Positions 16,209-31,200 of a DNA stretch of 64,000 nucleotides are shown here, one piece after another. The notes under the pieces are model-generated. The model saw only the letters and a list, made by a program, of their open reading frames with translations, had not been told where the DNA came from and did not search any database. Position 1 is the first letter of the stretch. The number at the start of each line of letters is the position of its first letter. The position numbers and the translations under genes were made by a program. Location: positions 1 through 64,000 of the IMG/VR virus record IMGVR_UViG_3300023184_003926; one strand, 5' to 3'. The stretch is from a virus.

Positions 16209-19200
16209 TTATCTGTCACATAGAAACCTTGCGGCCACTGTTTCAGTTTCTTGCAGTGCCACACCATCGCTGGCTGTGTTGATGCCTGGTTGATACCAAC
16301 TCAGTCCACGACGTTGCAGAATAGTAACTTCACTGCCGGCTGCTGGAGCCTGATACGTGCCATCAATAATAAACTCTATGGCCAATGGGCCAAAATCAGT
16401 CACAATATAACGATATTCAGAGTTGCCTGCGGTTTCACTGTAATTGTATTGACGTATTCCGCCCACATAAACTTCAATGCTTTCTACATAGGCTGTACTT
16501 GAATCACCAAATTCAGATATGTTAATATTTGGTGCATAGAATATTGCGGTGGTACCGTCGCCCATGCCGGTGTCTTTTACCACGTAGTTTTGATATGTGG
16601 TATTCAGTAGGTTTCCAATACCAATATCATAAACAGTTGCACCAACATTGTGACTTGCGGCAGCTGTTCCGGCTGTGCCACGTTGTAGTCCAGAAACAGT
16701 GTTGAGTGCAGTGTCTCGGTTGCGGTACATGATACGCTCACCATCAATGGTAATAATACCAAAGATACCTGCTGGTAAATCAGGTTGACTTAAATTGTTA
16801 GCGTCAACCACATAAATTACATCTGCTGTAGAACTGACTGCTTGTGCCAATGTAGTGGTAGTTGACGCAGTCATTCTGTAAGTGGCTTGTACTCCACGCA
16901 TGTCCTGGAATATACGGAATGCCACTGCCTCAGGTACAATACTTTCTGTAAATTCTGTCACAGCCACGATTGATCCTGGGTTAATTGCGCCGCCGGCCAA
17001 TATTAAATATTGCCCTTGTACAGTGTAGTCTGAACCTTCAAACAACCGATAACCATCTAAAGTAACCCACAGTCTGTTGGCATCAATACCTGTGCGTTGC
17101 AGATCAAAATCATTGATAGCAACAGCAGTGCCAATGGTGTAATCATACGCACCTGGAGCATAGTCTATGGACCCACTGTCATAGTTGGTACTGTCATATG
17201 GCTCATTAATAGTCAGTCCACTTTGCACTGGACCATTAAACACCAAAGTTAATATGTTTTGTTGTGTGGTGTCGTTCCAAGTTATGGCGCTGATACTATC
17301 CCCAATATTGACATTGGAAATAATTTGCAGCTGGTCACCAGTTATTGCATACCCGGCCTCAGTGGCAACTGATATCAAAATTATTGCACCAGCTGCTGGT
17401 GCTGTATTAAACACCACCTGACGTCCGGGAACATTGCTGCCATCCCAGTTTGTGACACTGTAATTTCCAATTATTGCGCCAACACTTTGTACCTGCAATA
17501 CACTATCAACCCACACGGTGATGTCTGCCGGAGCATCAATAATATCTTGATCAAATCCAGTGCGTTGTGGCAGTCCAAAACTGACACTGCTGTCATCACC
17601 AATCCACTCAATCCCGGCATAGGGGCGCAATCTCAGTCCATTTTGCATTACAATTATATTAGCAGGGTTGGTACCTTGCAAACTAGCAGTCAGTGTAAAT
17701 GTTTTTGTACCGTAAGTGTTGTTGTCTACAACAAAGTTTTCTACAATTGGCGTACTCCAGCTGGTAAAATCAGTTGGTGTGAACTTGGCAGTTAGTTCAC
17801 CAATCCAGGTGGCGCTGTCAGTTAGCAATGCTACAGGAATTCCAGAACCCAAGGTCTCTTCAATGGTAAAATTAGCACCGTTAATAACACTCAGTACGTA
17901 GTACGTGATACCAGTCTCAATTCCGCCCACTGAGCTGCCTGAGAACGACACTGCTTGTCCCACACTAAACGAGCTACTACCTTGGATGGTAATTGCATTT
18001 GTGCCAGTTGTGGTGTTGGTTACTGCTAGTGATAGACCAATACCCAAAGCGGTTAAACTAACTCCATCACCTACGTTAACAGTTTGTGCAAATGTTACTT
18101 TGGTATTCAGTGTGGGGACGTATGGTAACCAATATGTAGTATTGTTTAAAAATATTCCAGGAATCACTGCCTGTATGGCACGATAATATGTTCCAGTAGG
18201 CGAACCAGTCATTGACCCTGAGGCATTTGTTAGTGCAAATACAGTGTCTGATCCAGCAACATCAGTGATAAAGAATTGTGTAGAATTAGCAATACTAAAC
18301 ACATAATAAGTGGTGCCGGCTACAATACCACCAAACACAGTTCCAGAGAACACAATAGGCTGCCCAATTACCAACGCACTGGTGTTATCACAGCTGATAG
18401 TGCTATAGACTGCACTAGTAGCGGTACAAGTAATTGCATAGTTATTGTACACAATATCCATGACTGCATACGAGTTGTTTAAATTCCAAGCAATGGATTC
18501 AGAGTATGGGCGATATGTAGGCTGTGCTTGGTATTCACCGTTTTGAAACACCGGAATTTCAATGATTTCTTTGTAGTTGACCGGTATGATTACTGAATTA
18601 TCACCACTGTCAACAATGTCTTGGCCAACATAGTTTTCACGATACAGTTGACTGCCGCCACCAAGTTCGTACACTGTGATATTGATAATTTGTTGATCGG
18701 TTATACCATTTACAATTTCAACCTGTTGTGTGCTCCAATTTATAAAATAATTAACGTTAATTACCAACTCTGTACCAGAACTGAGGTTGGCCACTAAAAC
18801 TTGTACAGGACGGTTGACCACGCCGGCCCAACTGTATAGTTGAGTAATAGCAGGTTCATAAGTGTAGTTGATTGATGAGATTTGGAATCCATGTCCGTTG
18901 TTGGACCAATCAGCTCCGGGTCTTGTGTAAACACGCATGTCCAGTGTGTCATATTCGCTGCCGTTTACTAGTTCTTCAGGAGCATGACCTTCGTATGGTC
19001 CAATAAATTCACCGCCGTCAACGTTGATATCTGAAAATCGTTGTCCAAGATAAATGTCCGCAAACTCACTTTGATAATTGGCATCTAGAGTTATATTGCC
19101 AGCAAAGTAATCGCCCCAAACTTGTACCCCAGGATAATCAACGCCGTCCACCAACAGTGGTAGTTCAAGTCCTGGCTCATTGATACCTGGCACATACAAG

Positions 19201-22200
19201 CCCATAGTACGGTCAACACCAGTTAAACCAGTGGGATACGTAGCCCCAGGATAGGTATATGTGGCAGCATCAACTGGCACCCAATTTTCAATATCAAAAG
19301 TAGGACCAACCACTGCGCTGCTGCCATCAGCATTGAGGGCCGACCACACCCGATCATCATAACGTACTAGGGTACCATTTTCGTATGTACCGTTACTACT
19401 CCAAGTTTGAACTGACGTCTGATATTGGTACCGGTCATAGCGAATCACTGTGCGGAATTGACGAATAACATCATTGGTCATTCTAGGATAAGCCACAGCG
19501 CCCGATCCTGCCCCGCCACCTCCTTCAATAGTGACTGTGGGAGTAGCAGTGTATCCACGACCTGCGTATGTGACATTTATGGCCACAACTGCCCCCAAAC
19601 TGTTCAATACCGACACTGCCTGTGCGGGTTCAATGGCTGTACCGGTAAACACTACCAAGGGAGGTTCTGTATAGCCAGACCCACCGGCCACCAAAGCCAC
19701 ACTATCCAGACTCAATGTGTAATTCTCAAACCACTGGCTGTACGGCCAACTGGTCCATACTGTGCTGTCGCTAGGCAAATCACTTTGATTGTTGGTACTT
19801 GATCCCACTGCTGTGCTATGATTATAAGGCAACAATACAGGACTGGTGTAGCCGGGAATGGCAAGATCAGTGTTATAGTATGCTGGCAAATCAAAGTCAG
19901 TCATATCACCAAACCACTCGTTGAAACCATTGTATATCAAATTAAATGCCTTGACTTGCACATGATATGGTTTGACTTCTTGAATGTAGTCCAGCACAAA
20001 CTCTTGGTTGTCTCGGCTGTAGTTCTGGAATGGCAACAAACTGCGAATTCTATGCTCAACATCAATCAAACTAGTTTTAATAATCCAGCCTGGTGCAGAG
20101 AACTCGCTGAGCACAAAGTTAAACATCAATGTGAGTTGACGGTTACGTTCAATTTGCAATTCATCAATAAAAATTTCTGCGTTTATTGCTTGAATGATTC
20201 GTCGAGTTTCAATCACGGGCTCTTGGTCAAAATATTGTGCATCAAACACTTCAACATCAAATCCAAAACGTCCCAGGGCGTAATCCCACAACTCAGCAGA
20301 AAATTCAATAGTACCATCTTCCAGTCCCACACGATCCCAGCCAGTAAGTGTACGAATATAAATTTCGTATTTGCCTTGCGCATTGGCTGTGACCTTGACA
20401 CTGCTGCCTATTGGTACATCAATAAATCCCAACCCAGCATAGTTTACAACTTCGGCCACAATCTGTGCGCTGGTGTTGTATCCAGGCAGGTACCAGTTGA
20501 TATAACTCCAGTATTGACGAGTGTCGTAGTTTTGTACTTTGTTCAATGTTAGTGATCTAATAACACCAGCTGACGTTGATGTGGTGCCTACTGAGTAAAT
20601 GGTCCAAAGGCCACGATTACGACTGTCTGAATCTACCAAATATTTGTATCCAACTGGTACTGCATACAAGTCCTGAAATCCTAAAATTTCCAAGTTGGCC
20701 ACACGTTTGTCCCATTCACCAGATGTTGCACTGGGCTCAGGTTCTCTGCTGTTGAGCAGCACAAAAGTGCGATTTTCAGCTATGGGGTAACGAGCCATTA
20801 CTGTGTTGGCTCGAACAAGATAGTTTTTTAATGCTGCAAATCTGTCCACAAACATACTCTGGCGAGGACGGAATTGCACGCCATATCGTTCTGCTGGGCT
20901 GAGATTGATGTCGGGTACTAAGTTACCTGCTGTGTCAACACCACAAAAACTGTCTTGTAATTTACGATATAAATTGTTGCTGATCCACCCATCTGCTTTG
21001 TCTTGTGGAACCAACTCATATTCAACGTGAACATTGTCGTTTGTGAGTTCACGATCAAACTCAATGCTGATAATAGTATCTTCGGCTATGATATAATCTA
21101 ATGCATTGTACAAGGCAATGGTGCTGGCATTGATTGGTGCAATATAAGCAATACCGCTGGCACGTGGGTCTGCGATGTAATTGGCCACTGTGCTGACTGG
21201 CAGTGTTTTGCCTTTTTGTGTAGCAGTTGTAGTAATACCGCGCACCCAGAAATAGTATTGTGTTTCAAATATTCCAGTCTGTGTGAGCACAGTATTGATT
21301 ACGTAACTTAATGTATCTCTAGGAATACCTTCGCCAATATAAGTTGCAGGGGGAGTAGTACTCACAATCCATTGATACACATCCACTGTACTGCCCGGGA
21401 ACAACTGTCCCCAACGTCGGCTGGCATACACAATGTCATCTTGATTGGGATCAATAAATCTCACCGTACTAGTATCCCACCAAGTTTCTCCCACTCGGCT
21501 AGCACCCCATGTTGTTCCTAGGATGTTGGTTGGACCAACGTTGTAGTTGGCAGGGTCTACTGCACCAATATAGTCTAAGTTTTGTCGAGCAGCACCAAGG
21601 ATCTTTCCTTGCAGTGGATCAAAGAAATCAAAGTATGTGGCAGTGGCCGAAGTAATTCTATCATATGCATAAACAGAATTTAACAATCTAACATCTACTA
21701 CTGGTTGTTCAACAGTGAGCACAGTCCAAGCCGGAACACGATTGGGATTCTCACTCACAAACACACGGCCATAGTTGGCGCTCATTGTACTATCGTCTAA
21801 TTCGTTGCCTGGTGCGCCAGACAACAACACGCCACTGGCGTAACTTACAGAGGTACCGTATTGGTCATATGGTGAAATATCAGTGTTGACAATTTGTTGA
21901 CCAAACACAAACTTGTCAGGATTGCTGAGTGTGCTGGTAGAACTTGGCAGCAGGTCATATGTGTACACTGTGCCACTCTGGAACAATAAATCAAAGAACT
22001 CTGTAGCACCAGCGTCCCACAAAGCTGTGTAGTTATCAAAATCTGTGGGAATGTACATTGTGCCATTTGGTGCACCAACCACAAGATTCACTGCTGAATC
22101 ATCAATGCTGAGGCTGGCGCCAAATTGTGCATAAGTCTGTGGATAAGGGCTGAGAATAGTTTGTGTGTATACAAAAGTATCAAAGCCAATGTCATCAAAA

Positions 22201-25200
22201 GTTGTGCCAACTGAGCCGGGGGCAACTTGCAGTTTGTTGCCTACTGCTGCGGCTGCTGAATTTTTAACTGCCAAGGTCAAATAACCTGTGGCACTCACTA
22301 TAGCGTCTACATTGGGTACTGCGGCATTAATGGCTGCAGCCAGTCCAGCAAGATTTTGATTGGGCGAATTGGGCACTGCAACATCAATGTCATTGATGCG
22401 AATTGTGTCTCCATTGTCAAGTGTGTTTATGAACTGGTATTGTATTCTCCCATTCACAGTGCCAGTGTTTTGATACATGCCTGGCGTAAAACTTGGACTG
22501 TAATCAGCCAGTGGATTTTGTGTGCCTTGGTAAGTGTACAAACTTGTTATAATACCATAAGCTCTGCTTTGGTTGATGTTGCGCTCTACGATACCACCAT
22601 GAAACTGTTGTACACTGCTGTTGGGTGCGCCAACATATAAACTACAATTATAACTGCAGAGATCAACAGCTTGTCCAAAGTGAGCAGCGTCTTCTGCTGT
22701 GCTTTGTGCAACTTGTTGTACTTGTGCAAATTGATTAGTTTCAATTTCAACAATGTCACCAACTTGTAGATCAGCATTGATTGTGACAGTGTTACCTGAT
22801 ACGGTGAACGTATTGGCAGCACCAAGTACGGTGCATTCTTCGTTGATCAAGAATGTGCCGTTGACCAACACACTAACTGGTTCAGTAACACTGCCCAGCA
22901 CAGTGAAACTCACACTGCTAGGATCAGTTCCGTAGATGAACTTTTGTACATTGCGATCAAACACGTACACAGATCCTGCACCAATTTTGCTGTCTTGTGT
23001 GCTGTATGGTGTGCCAATCAGCACTTGACGTCCATCAGTGCTGGTACTAACCGAATAGCCAAACTGATCTGTGGCGCCTAGCCCTGCCGCAGTGATGGTG
23101 TTTACATATTCAAAATAGCCCTCAGCACGTATAAGAATACTTGTGCCACGTGCAGGACTGTTGACAAATGTAAGATTTTGCGTTATGTTGCTGAATGTAT
23201 AATCAATATTGGGACGTTGTAGCACATCATTGACCAACACTGAGAAACTGTAGATGCTTGTGGCAGTAAAGAAATATTCATTTAAACTGAATACATTGGT
23301 CAACACTGTGGGTGCATAGTATGTTGAGAACCCTGTGATGCCCCCAGTTCCGTTGATGCTGGTAATGGTCAACACAATGCTGCCATTGATTGCTGCGCCA
23401 CCAAACTTGACGTAGCCAATTGTGACTGTGTTGCCCACTGCATATCCTGAACCTGGGGTGCTGACTGCCACCAAGCCCACAGTGGCTGCTGGCGCATTGC
23501 CTTGGCCAACTTCATCGCGTTGGCGTATAATAGTGAATTCAGCGTTGATGCCACTGCTACTGGTACTGGTCTGTGTAACATTGTAATAGACACCATAGTC
23601 CATGAGCTTGCGGCTAGTGCGTTTGATTTGAATTGCAACACCTTCTACTGGCGCTGTGGCAAATGTCAATTCAGTAAACGAGCCGTTGACTGTGTAGTCA
23701 ATATTCAATGTTTGATCAGCACCGCCTACTAGCACTTCTAACTGCGTGGCTTCGTCAATTTGTATAATATCAGCAATACCGTAAACTTTGGTGGTGCCGT
23801 CACCATACAAGTTAATCACTTGATTTTCCCAGTCTACACGGCCATACGCATATACCTTGTTCACAGCAGGTGCGCCAATGTACATCCAGCGCTCGTCCAG
23901 GCTCATGGCCACAGAATAGCCAAACTTGCCTTGATCAACACTGACGCTGTCTGGTGTGGTCAACAACTGCCATTGTCCGTAAGGAACAGTGTCGGGTGTG
24001 CTGAGGTCGGGTGCCAAATAAATCACACAGGCGTACCCATTGTCAGCTTGTGCCAACGATCCCAAACTGTTGGGAGCGCCTGCAACTGCCCAGGCTCGGT
24101 TACCAAAGTCTACACTTGATCCGTAACCTCTAGTGGCAGGTTTTCCATTCTCTGCGCCACCACTGGCATCAAGAACATCCAGGGTCAACACAGCATCACC
24201 AGCCACAAGTGGGCTGATTGGGATGTACTGGTCAGATGTTGAACTCTTGACATACACATATACCCCACCTTTTCTGGGTAGTGAGCTCAGTGAATATGGA
24301 GTCCAGTATGCTGTATTAAAAATATTCACGCCTTGTGACACAGGTTGTGATGCTTGGAAAAACTCTGTTTGATAAGGGTCTACAATATAAACAATGTCAT
24401 TGACAGCATAATCGTCGGCTACATTCCACAATGTGGCGCCTGCGGGGAATCTAAAACGTGGGCTGCCAACCAGGGCAGCAAACTTGTCTCTTGCTTGGGC
24501 GACACTGCTTCCGTATTGTTGATCAACGTCAGTTAGCACAGGTGCCAACTCAGTTAACTGTGTGAACACTTCTTCTTTTTGTATGGTTTCCCACAAACCG
24601 TCACCATTATCATCAACCCAAACTTTGGCTCCAGGTTGCAAGGTATTGGCATACGTTAAATTTAATACGTCACTGGCCTGTGCCACACGTTGTGTGGCCA
24701 GGGTAAATCCAATACCAGTGCCATCAACTACTGTTCTGCTGCCAGTGAAACTAAAAGCAATTAATATTGTGTCTAAACTTACTATGCTGAGAACATCATA
24801 CACACCATTGACTTCGGCATCAAAGAATTTGATAATCAGTTTGTCATTAACACTCAATCCATGTTGTTGGCTGAATATCACCCGACTGGTGCCATCTAGG
24901 TTGTCACAAACGTGTGCAATGATGCCCGGCACGGCTGCTGCTCGATAAATGTTCCAATCATATGCATTGGTTTTTGCCACCCAAATTGTAGTTCCCACAT
25001 TGATATCATCAATGTTTGCTGCCAAACTGTCAGGATTGTTGATATCAAACACAGTGATATCAACATCATTGATATTGACATAGCCTGCTGTGGGCAAGGC
25101 AATATCTGTGGGCAATGTTGTAGTTGTAGGCAATATGTCAGGTGACGTCAGACGATAACTCTGACGCCACACATTGTTTAATAGTATGGGTTGATCAGCT

Positions 25201-28200
25201 TTGCTAGTTTCTCCAGAATTGATCACTTGTACCAGGCAAGGATTACTGTTGAGCAGGGCACGATTCAATCGCAGTTGGAAGAAACTACGGTTAGCGTTGG
25301 CTCCATACACTGCACGTTGTACTGCCCAATTTTCATATATGTTGTAGTCACCAGACTCTTTACCAAGGTTGGCTTGACCAAACAACTCAGCACTAAGTAT
25401 GGTTCCTTTGCTGCCCAAAAATTGACGATATACGTTGAGCTGACTGACATCATCAAGATTAAGTGATGCCATGTACTGACGTGGGCGGAATCCAATTAGC
25501 CCATAGCTCAATAAATCATTATCAGATTCAAGATTGGCTCGATTGATATTATAACTGTCAGACAACTGATCTGCTTTGTTGGCCAAGTTTGGCAGCAAGC
25601 CAAGTTCAATTCTAGTATAATCACTCTGATACCAGTCGTTGGCATTGAATAATGCACTGGGTTGCACAATGATCGCAGCTGACCAATAACCGCCTTTATA
25701 ACTTACAATTTCACCTTTGGCGTATGTGGTATAAGAATTCCAGGGTTTGATATTGTCTTGATTTAAAATAAATCCTTGGGCATCTACACTGCCATTCCAC
25801 TCAGTGCTGGTATATGCAATCAAGTTCAACCGACTTTGTCTTGCACCAGTTGTGGGCTGATAAATCAAGTCACCAAAAGAACTTGTGTTGTTCAACACAA
25901 TCATGTGTTCGTAGCTGGTGTACTTGAGGTCAATACTGCTGAGTGTTTGATCCGTTGCTGGTTCCACAGTGAATGTGTTATCCAGTCTAGTAATAATTAA
26001 ATTACGTGTGGGCAGTTCACGGTTGTTCTGGTCCAACAACACATTTTGATTGGTTTGTGCAGCAATACTGTCGACCACTGCTTGTTCTTTTGTCACGGTG
26101 AGTTTGAACGCCAATGGATTCAAATTGATCAGGGCGTTTTCATCCCAACCTTGTTGACTCCAGTACAGGAACTCGTTGACCATTTGCTGCCAGCTCAAGA
26201 TGTAGCCATTGGTGGCATCTTCAAAAATTAAGCCCTGTCGTTGTAAATATTCACCGTAGCCTAACAAGAACGCACTCACTGCGGTTTCGTTGGCAAGCAC
26301 ATATCCGTAAGGAATCTGTACCATTTGGTTGGTGTAGAATGTGGGGACTCGTACAGTGACCCCACCTGATGTGAACGTTTGCAGCTGGCCAGTGTACTGA
26401 CTACCAATTGTATTAAAAAACGGTTGCGTTTTACTGTACCCAAACACAGCATATCCGCCAGCAGTTTTTTGTATCACCACTGCCGAGTAACTAGCACGAT
26501 CAAACGGTTGATTCTTGTACAACACAAGATCATAACTTTCGTCAGGAATTAAAAATGTTGTATTAATTGAGTTGGGACTAGACTTCTCGGTGTAAATTTT
26601 AATGTACTGTTTGTCTGAAAAACTGGCCATGCGATAGCAAAGTCTCACATCAAGGAATCCAAGATCGGCTGTGAGTTCTTCGGTGCTGTCCAGCCCGCTT
26701 TGACGATTAAAGTCCACAATCCAGTCAATGTAACTGGCTTTGCTTGTACCATTACCATACACTTGAATGTCATTGGCATTGAGTCTGTAACGACCGTTGT
26801 ACACATACTGGTTCAAATCAAGATCAAATTTATACAAATCTCGATCAGCAAACAGTGCAAAGAACTTGCCGGGGCGTGTCAACGCCAGCAAACGCATCAC
26901 AGCAAATGGATATGCACTTGAGTTCCACCATGACGCTTCTGTGGGACTACCGTCACCCAGTGCCCAGCTCTTGCGGAAAGTTTGTGCGTTGTATGTGCCT
27001 ACTACTGAATCAAATGGACTTAACAATTCGCCTTCAGTGCCTGTAGGAATTACTGTTGTCAGTCCTGGTCTTGCAAATTTTGGCAAATAGTAAGCGCCTA
27101 GTGGGTCTGCCACTTTACCTGCTTCAAGGTCATCCCACAACACCAAGTTGTCCTGTGTGTACGGGGCCGGGCCATAAATTTCTTGCCACCAGGTGGGCTC
27201 AATACTGAATCCCAACATTTCCCAAGGAGTTAATTCTGGTTGTTGTGTATCATAATAATAGCGATAAATGCCGCGCCAGGCGCCCGGAAGTGAATCATTG
27301 TTTAGTTTGCTCTGACTACCACTGTAGTTCCAGGTGAATTCGTTGTTGGCTTGATAATCTTGTGTGCGATAATCTAACTTGTTCCAGGCCACATAGCTCA
27401 AGAAGTCTTGACTTAAAATACTATTGATATCAGCAAGACTGTAGCCAGTGGTTCTAAATTGTCCAGGCAATACATCGTATATTGTGAGTGGTACAGGATT
27501 GTCATCTAGTTTCAAATTGTTGTAGATGCGTTTTTCAAATTCCAACAACACTTCATCTCGCACATCTAAGAATGCTCGGGTAATACTGCCATCATGTCCC
27601 AATATGCATAAAGCCGTGCCAGTGCTGGTTTTTTGTTCAATATACTGTGGACGGTACGCAGGATACAATCCCAATTTGGTGGGAGTATTGGGCACAAAGT
27701 TGCCATAAGTGGCAGCATATTCTTGAATCTTGATCACATCACCAACATTCAGTGTTGTAGTGATTGTTATACGTGGACCGTCAGTGGCCACGACATATTC
27801 ATATCCGCGAATTAAAATGTTGTTATTTAGATACACATCCATGCCAAGGTAGTTGGCTGAAGTATAGTTGTACACTTGTTGTGTGGGGAATGATGTGCCA
27901 CTGATGTATGACACTGTGTATGAATTAGAGATGTAGGTGCTGCCCGACGGCAACATGTCACTCCAATAGAATGGTTGTGTTTCAACTCGACCCAAAGTGA
28001 TATCAGCAATGGCTGCATCAAGTATTTCTCCGGCTGTTTGATACTGCAAAGTCTGTTGTGTCACAGCATTGAGCATTTGCCCTTTGAATTTCAAATATTC
28101 TTGGCTGTTGTATTGCAAGCTGGCAAATATGTTAAATGTTTCACTGCGCAGAAAGTATCCAGCCAGGGTCAACGGAGCACTCTGTTGCAAAATAATTAAT

Positions 28201-31200
28201 CCGTACGGCACAATGTTGCCAAGATCTCTACTGTTATTTGATCCATTAACTGGGCCAGTTAAGTCGCTGAGATTCTCACAGATGCTTTCGTAGTGCGTAC
28301 GAATTGTGCCCAACGTAAATCTTTCACTGTTGCCGTTTAAAGGGTTTGATTCCAAATTAATAGGAACCTGATAAAACCCTTGCTTACTGGTTTGATCACT
28401 CAATACTAAAACTTCAATAACGTCTGTAGGCAGGTATACATTGTTTAATGTTATTGTGGTGGTATCAGCTGTGGTGGTATAACTGTAAGTTTCTGGGCGT
28501 TGAAATACTGACCCTACATAAATTTTAACAGCTGGAACCACGGTATCGGTGCTGGCAGCAATATCTAACTTGAGAGTTGCGCCAGTGTATGTAAATTTAA
28601 ACTGTTGATAAATTTGACTGGTAGTAACAGCATCTTGCCAACCAATCAACTTTTGATATGTGACTCGATCTGCATATTCTCTTGCAGCGCCTGAACTGAT
28701 GTCGGATGTGATTGAAACATTGTCTTCTACGTATAAGAACGTGTCAACGTACAGGTTGTTTTCAAACACAATGTCGCCAACGTTGTTGATGTTGAGATAC
28801 TGCAATGGAAATTGCAATATTGGATCTAATACACCAGTATCGCTCACTGCGTAGCTGAACAGCTTGGTTCCAATAAAAGTACTGCTGGGGTATTTGACTC
28901 GATCGCTAAAACTTATGCTTTGTAAATCATAAGCATTAAACAACGGTGCTTGTTGCACTTGTGTTTTTAATTGTGCTTCAGTCCATACCTCGCCGTCATA
29001 CCAAAAAGTCAATCCTTTTAAATCATTGCCTTCAAGGCACACAACTGATTGATCGTATAGTACAATGCCATCTGCGGCCAACACCAAGTTGATAATAGGC
29101 TCATCAAAATATGCAGTGCCTGTGCCGGTCCCAGAATTAGCTGCAATAAACGTGTCGCCCACAGCATAGGTAATGCCAGTTGTGCCTGCAGCAGCGTTCC
29201 AGTCAGTTGTGCCTAGTGTGTTGATTCTGTATGTTGCTTTGAGTGCAAAACTTCCAGCAGTGGTCAACGGCAGTGAATCAGGTTCAATGAACTGTACAAT
29301 GTAAATTTTGTTACGAACGTTGACGTCAACATCAGCAGCAAAAACAATTCTAGTACCATCTACAATGGCATATCCATCAACAGTGTAACTGGTTGATCCC
29401 TGAATATTACTAAATGCATCAGTTTGCACAAAGTCAATAATGTCAACCGGTTGTTTACCTTGGGTGCCCATGTTGAACAATCGAATACCTGGTCGGAATT
29501 CAATAATAGGACGCTTGGCTCTGTAGTTGTTGTCCAAACTGGCCACGGTATTGTTGTACTTGGCTGTGGATTGAATAACGTCAACATGGAACCAACGATT
29601 ACTGCGAGTCCATGCGTTTAAATCTTTGCTGGCTCTGCTGATTGTGAGGTAGTCCAGTTGATCGGGCTCTGCAGCAATGGTGCTGTCATTTGAATCAACA
29701 ACATAAGTTTCAGGAGTAACAAAGTCAGTAACTGGCAGCAACTCAATGGCTGTGCCTACCCCTGACACATAGTATTCTTTGTTGCTGGTGGCCAATGCAG
29801 TCATGGTACCTGTGGCAGTGCTTAACTGAACTGCTGGGCCATCAGCCACAGTTGATATTGAGAATTGTATGCGGTTTGCTGATATACTTTTGATGTAATA
29901 CACTCGGCCGGTCACAATACCGCCCAAGGTTCCGCTGGGGAACACAATTTGTTCACCTTCGTACAATCCTTCTGTAGAAGAAGTAGTGATATAGTTGCTG
30001 CCGGCTAATGTAGCTGTACAAATGAAATCAGTTATGCCCGAACCGTAACTGGCTGGCGTTATCTCACCAACGAATCTAATTTTTAACCCGTTAGTGAGTG
30101 TTATGCCATTGGGCGATGTATAATTTTTCTTACCTAATATATCTGCAATGTCTAAATTATTAACATCAGCTTGTTCAATCAGTCGAATGCGCCCATATAT
30201 ATTTGGATTAGTACCATCCTGGTAATACAGCGTGTCAAGGTTGGCAGTGAGTTCAGGAATCTGTGTCCAAGTGCCAATAGAATCTTTATACCAACTTGTA
30301 TTGCTCCAAGTTAACCCATACAATATAGTAAATTTTTGGTTAATACTAACATCTTGTATTTTTGCCAATTGAATGTATTCTACGCCGCTGCGGTTGACAA
30401 AATTAATTTGCCAAATTTGATAACGATCTGCTGGCGGCACTGGATCTGTTTGATCATACAACAGGGTATCATAACTGCCCGGCAATCCATAATTTGCTGG
30501 TACTTGCGCCAATGGATCAAAGAATGATGTGTACAGCCAACCCCCAGCATCAGCATCAGTTTCAAGATTTGTAAAAATCAATGTGCGACCTTGCAGATAG
30601 GTAGTACCATCAATACCACCGTAGGTGTCCAGAAATTCTTGTACTGGTTGATTATTGATTTGATCAAATCTCAATTCAGTCAATAAATCAACCGGCCCAA
30701 CATCTGTTAAATTGAAGTAAAATTGTTGCGCAGTTTTTTGTGGCACCTCAAACGTGATGACGCCAAGATCTTCACCGTTGTTTGACACTCCATAGACATT
30801 TCTAGTAGTAAGATTTGGTGTTGTAGGGTTAGTGCCATCCACTCCAGGGAAAGACTGAATCCAAAACTGATTTCCAGTTCCAGCAGTGCCATCAATCACG
30901 TTGAATGTACCACGGAGATTTGTTTGGTTCTCACTGACATAGTACAGCGTGTCGGGTGCATCTTGCGGCACAACAAAAGTCACAAGTCCAAATGTACTGC
31001 CATTGCGTGTGACACCTGAATCATATACATTTTCAGTGCCCAGCACTTGTGCGGTTTTAATCCAAAAAGGAAAAATACCATTTAAGTTTAGATCAAACAC
31101 ATAGGTATTGCCACGAACCAAGGTCAGTGTGGGATTGGGCTGTTGATTGATTACGTAATAACTGAGTCCTTTATTTCCAACTCTAAAATTAACTGTTTCT

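Noticed and set aside
19818-20552. Rightward 244-codon frame inside the giant gene
   Set aside because: It is antisense to a continuous 5190-codon gene and has no family resemblance or ribosome site.
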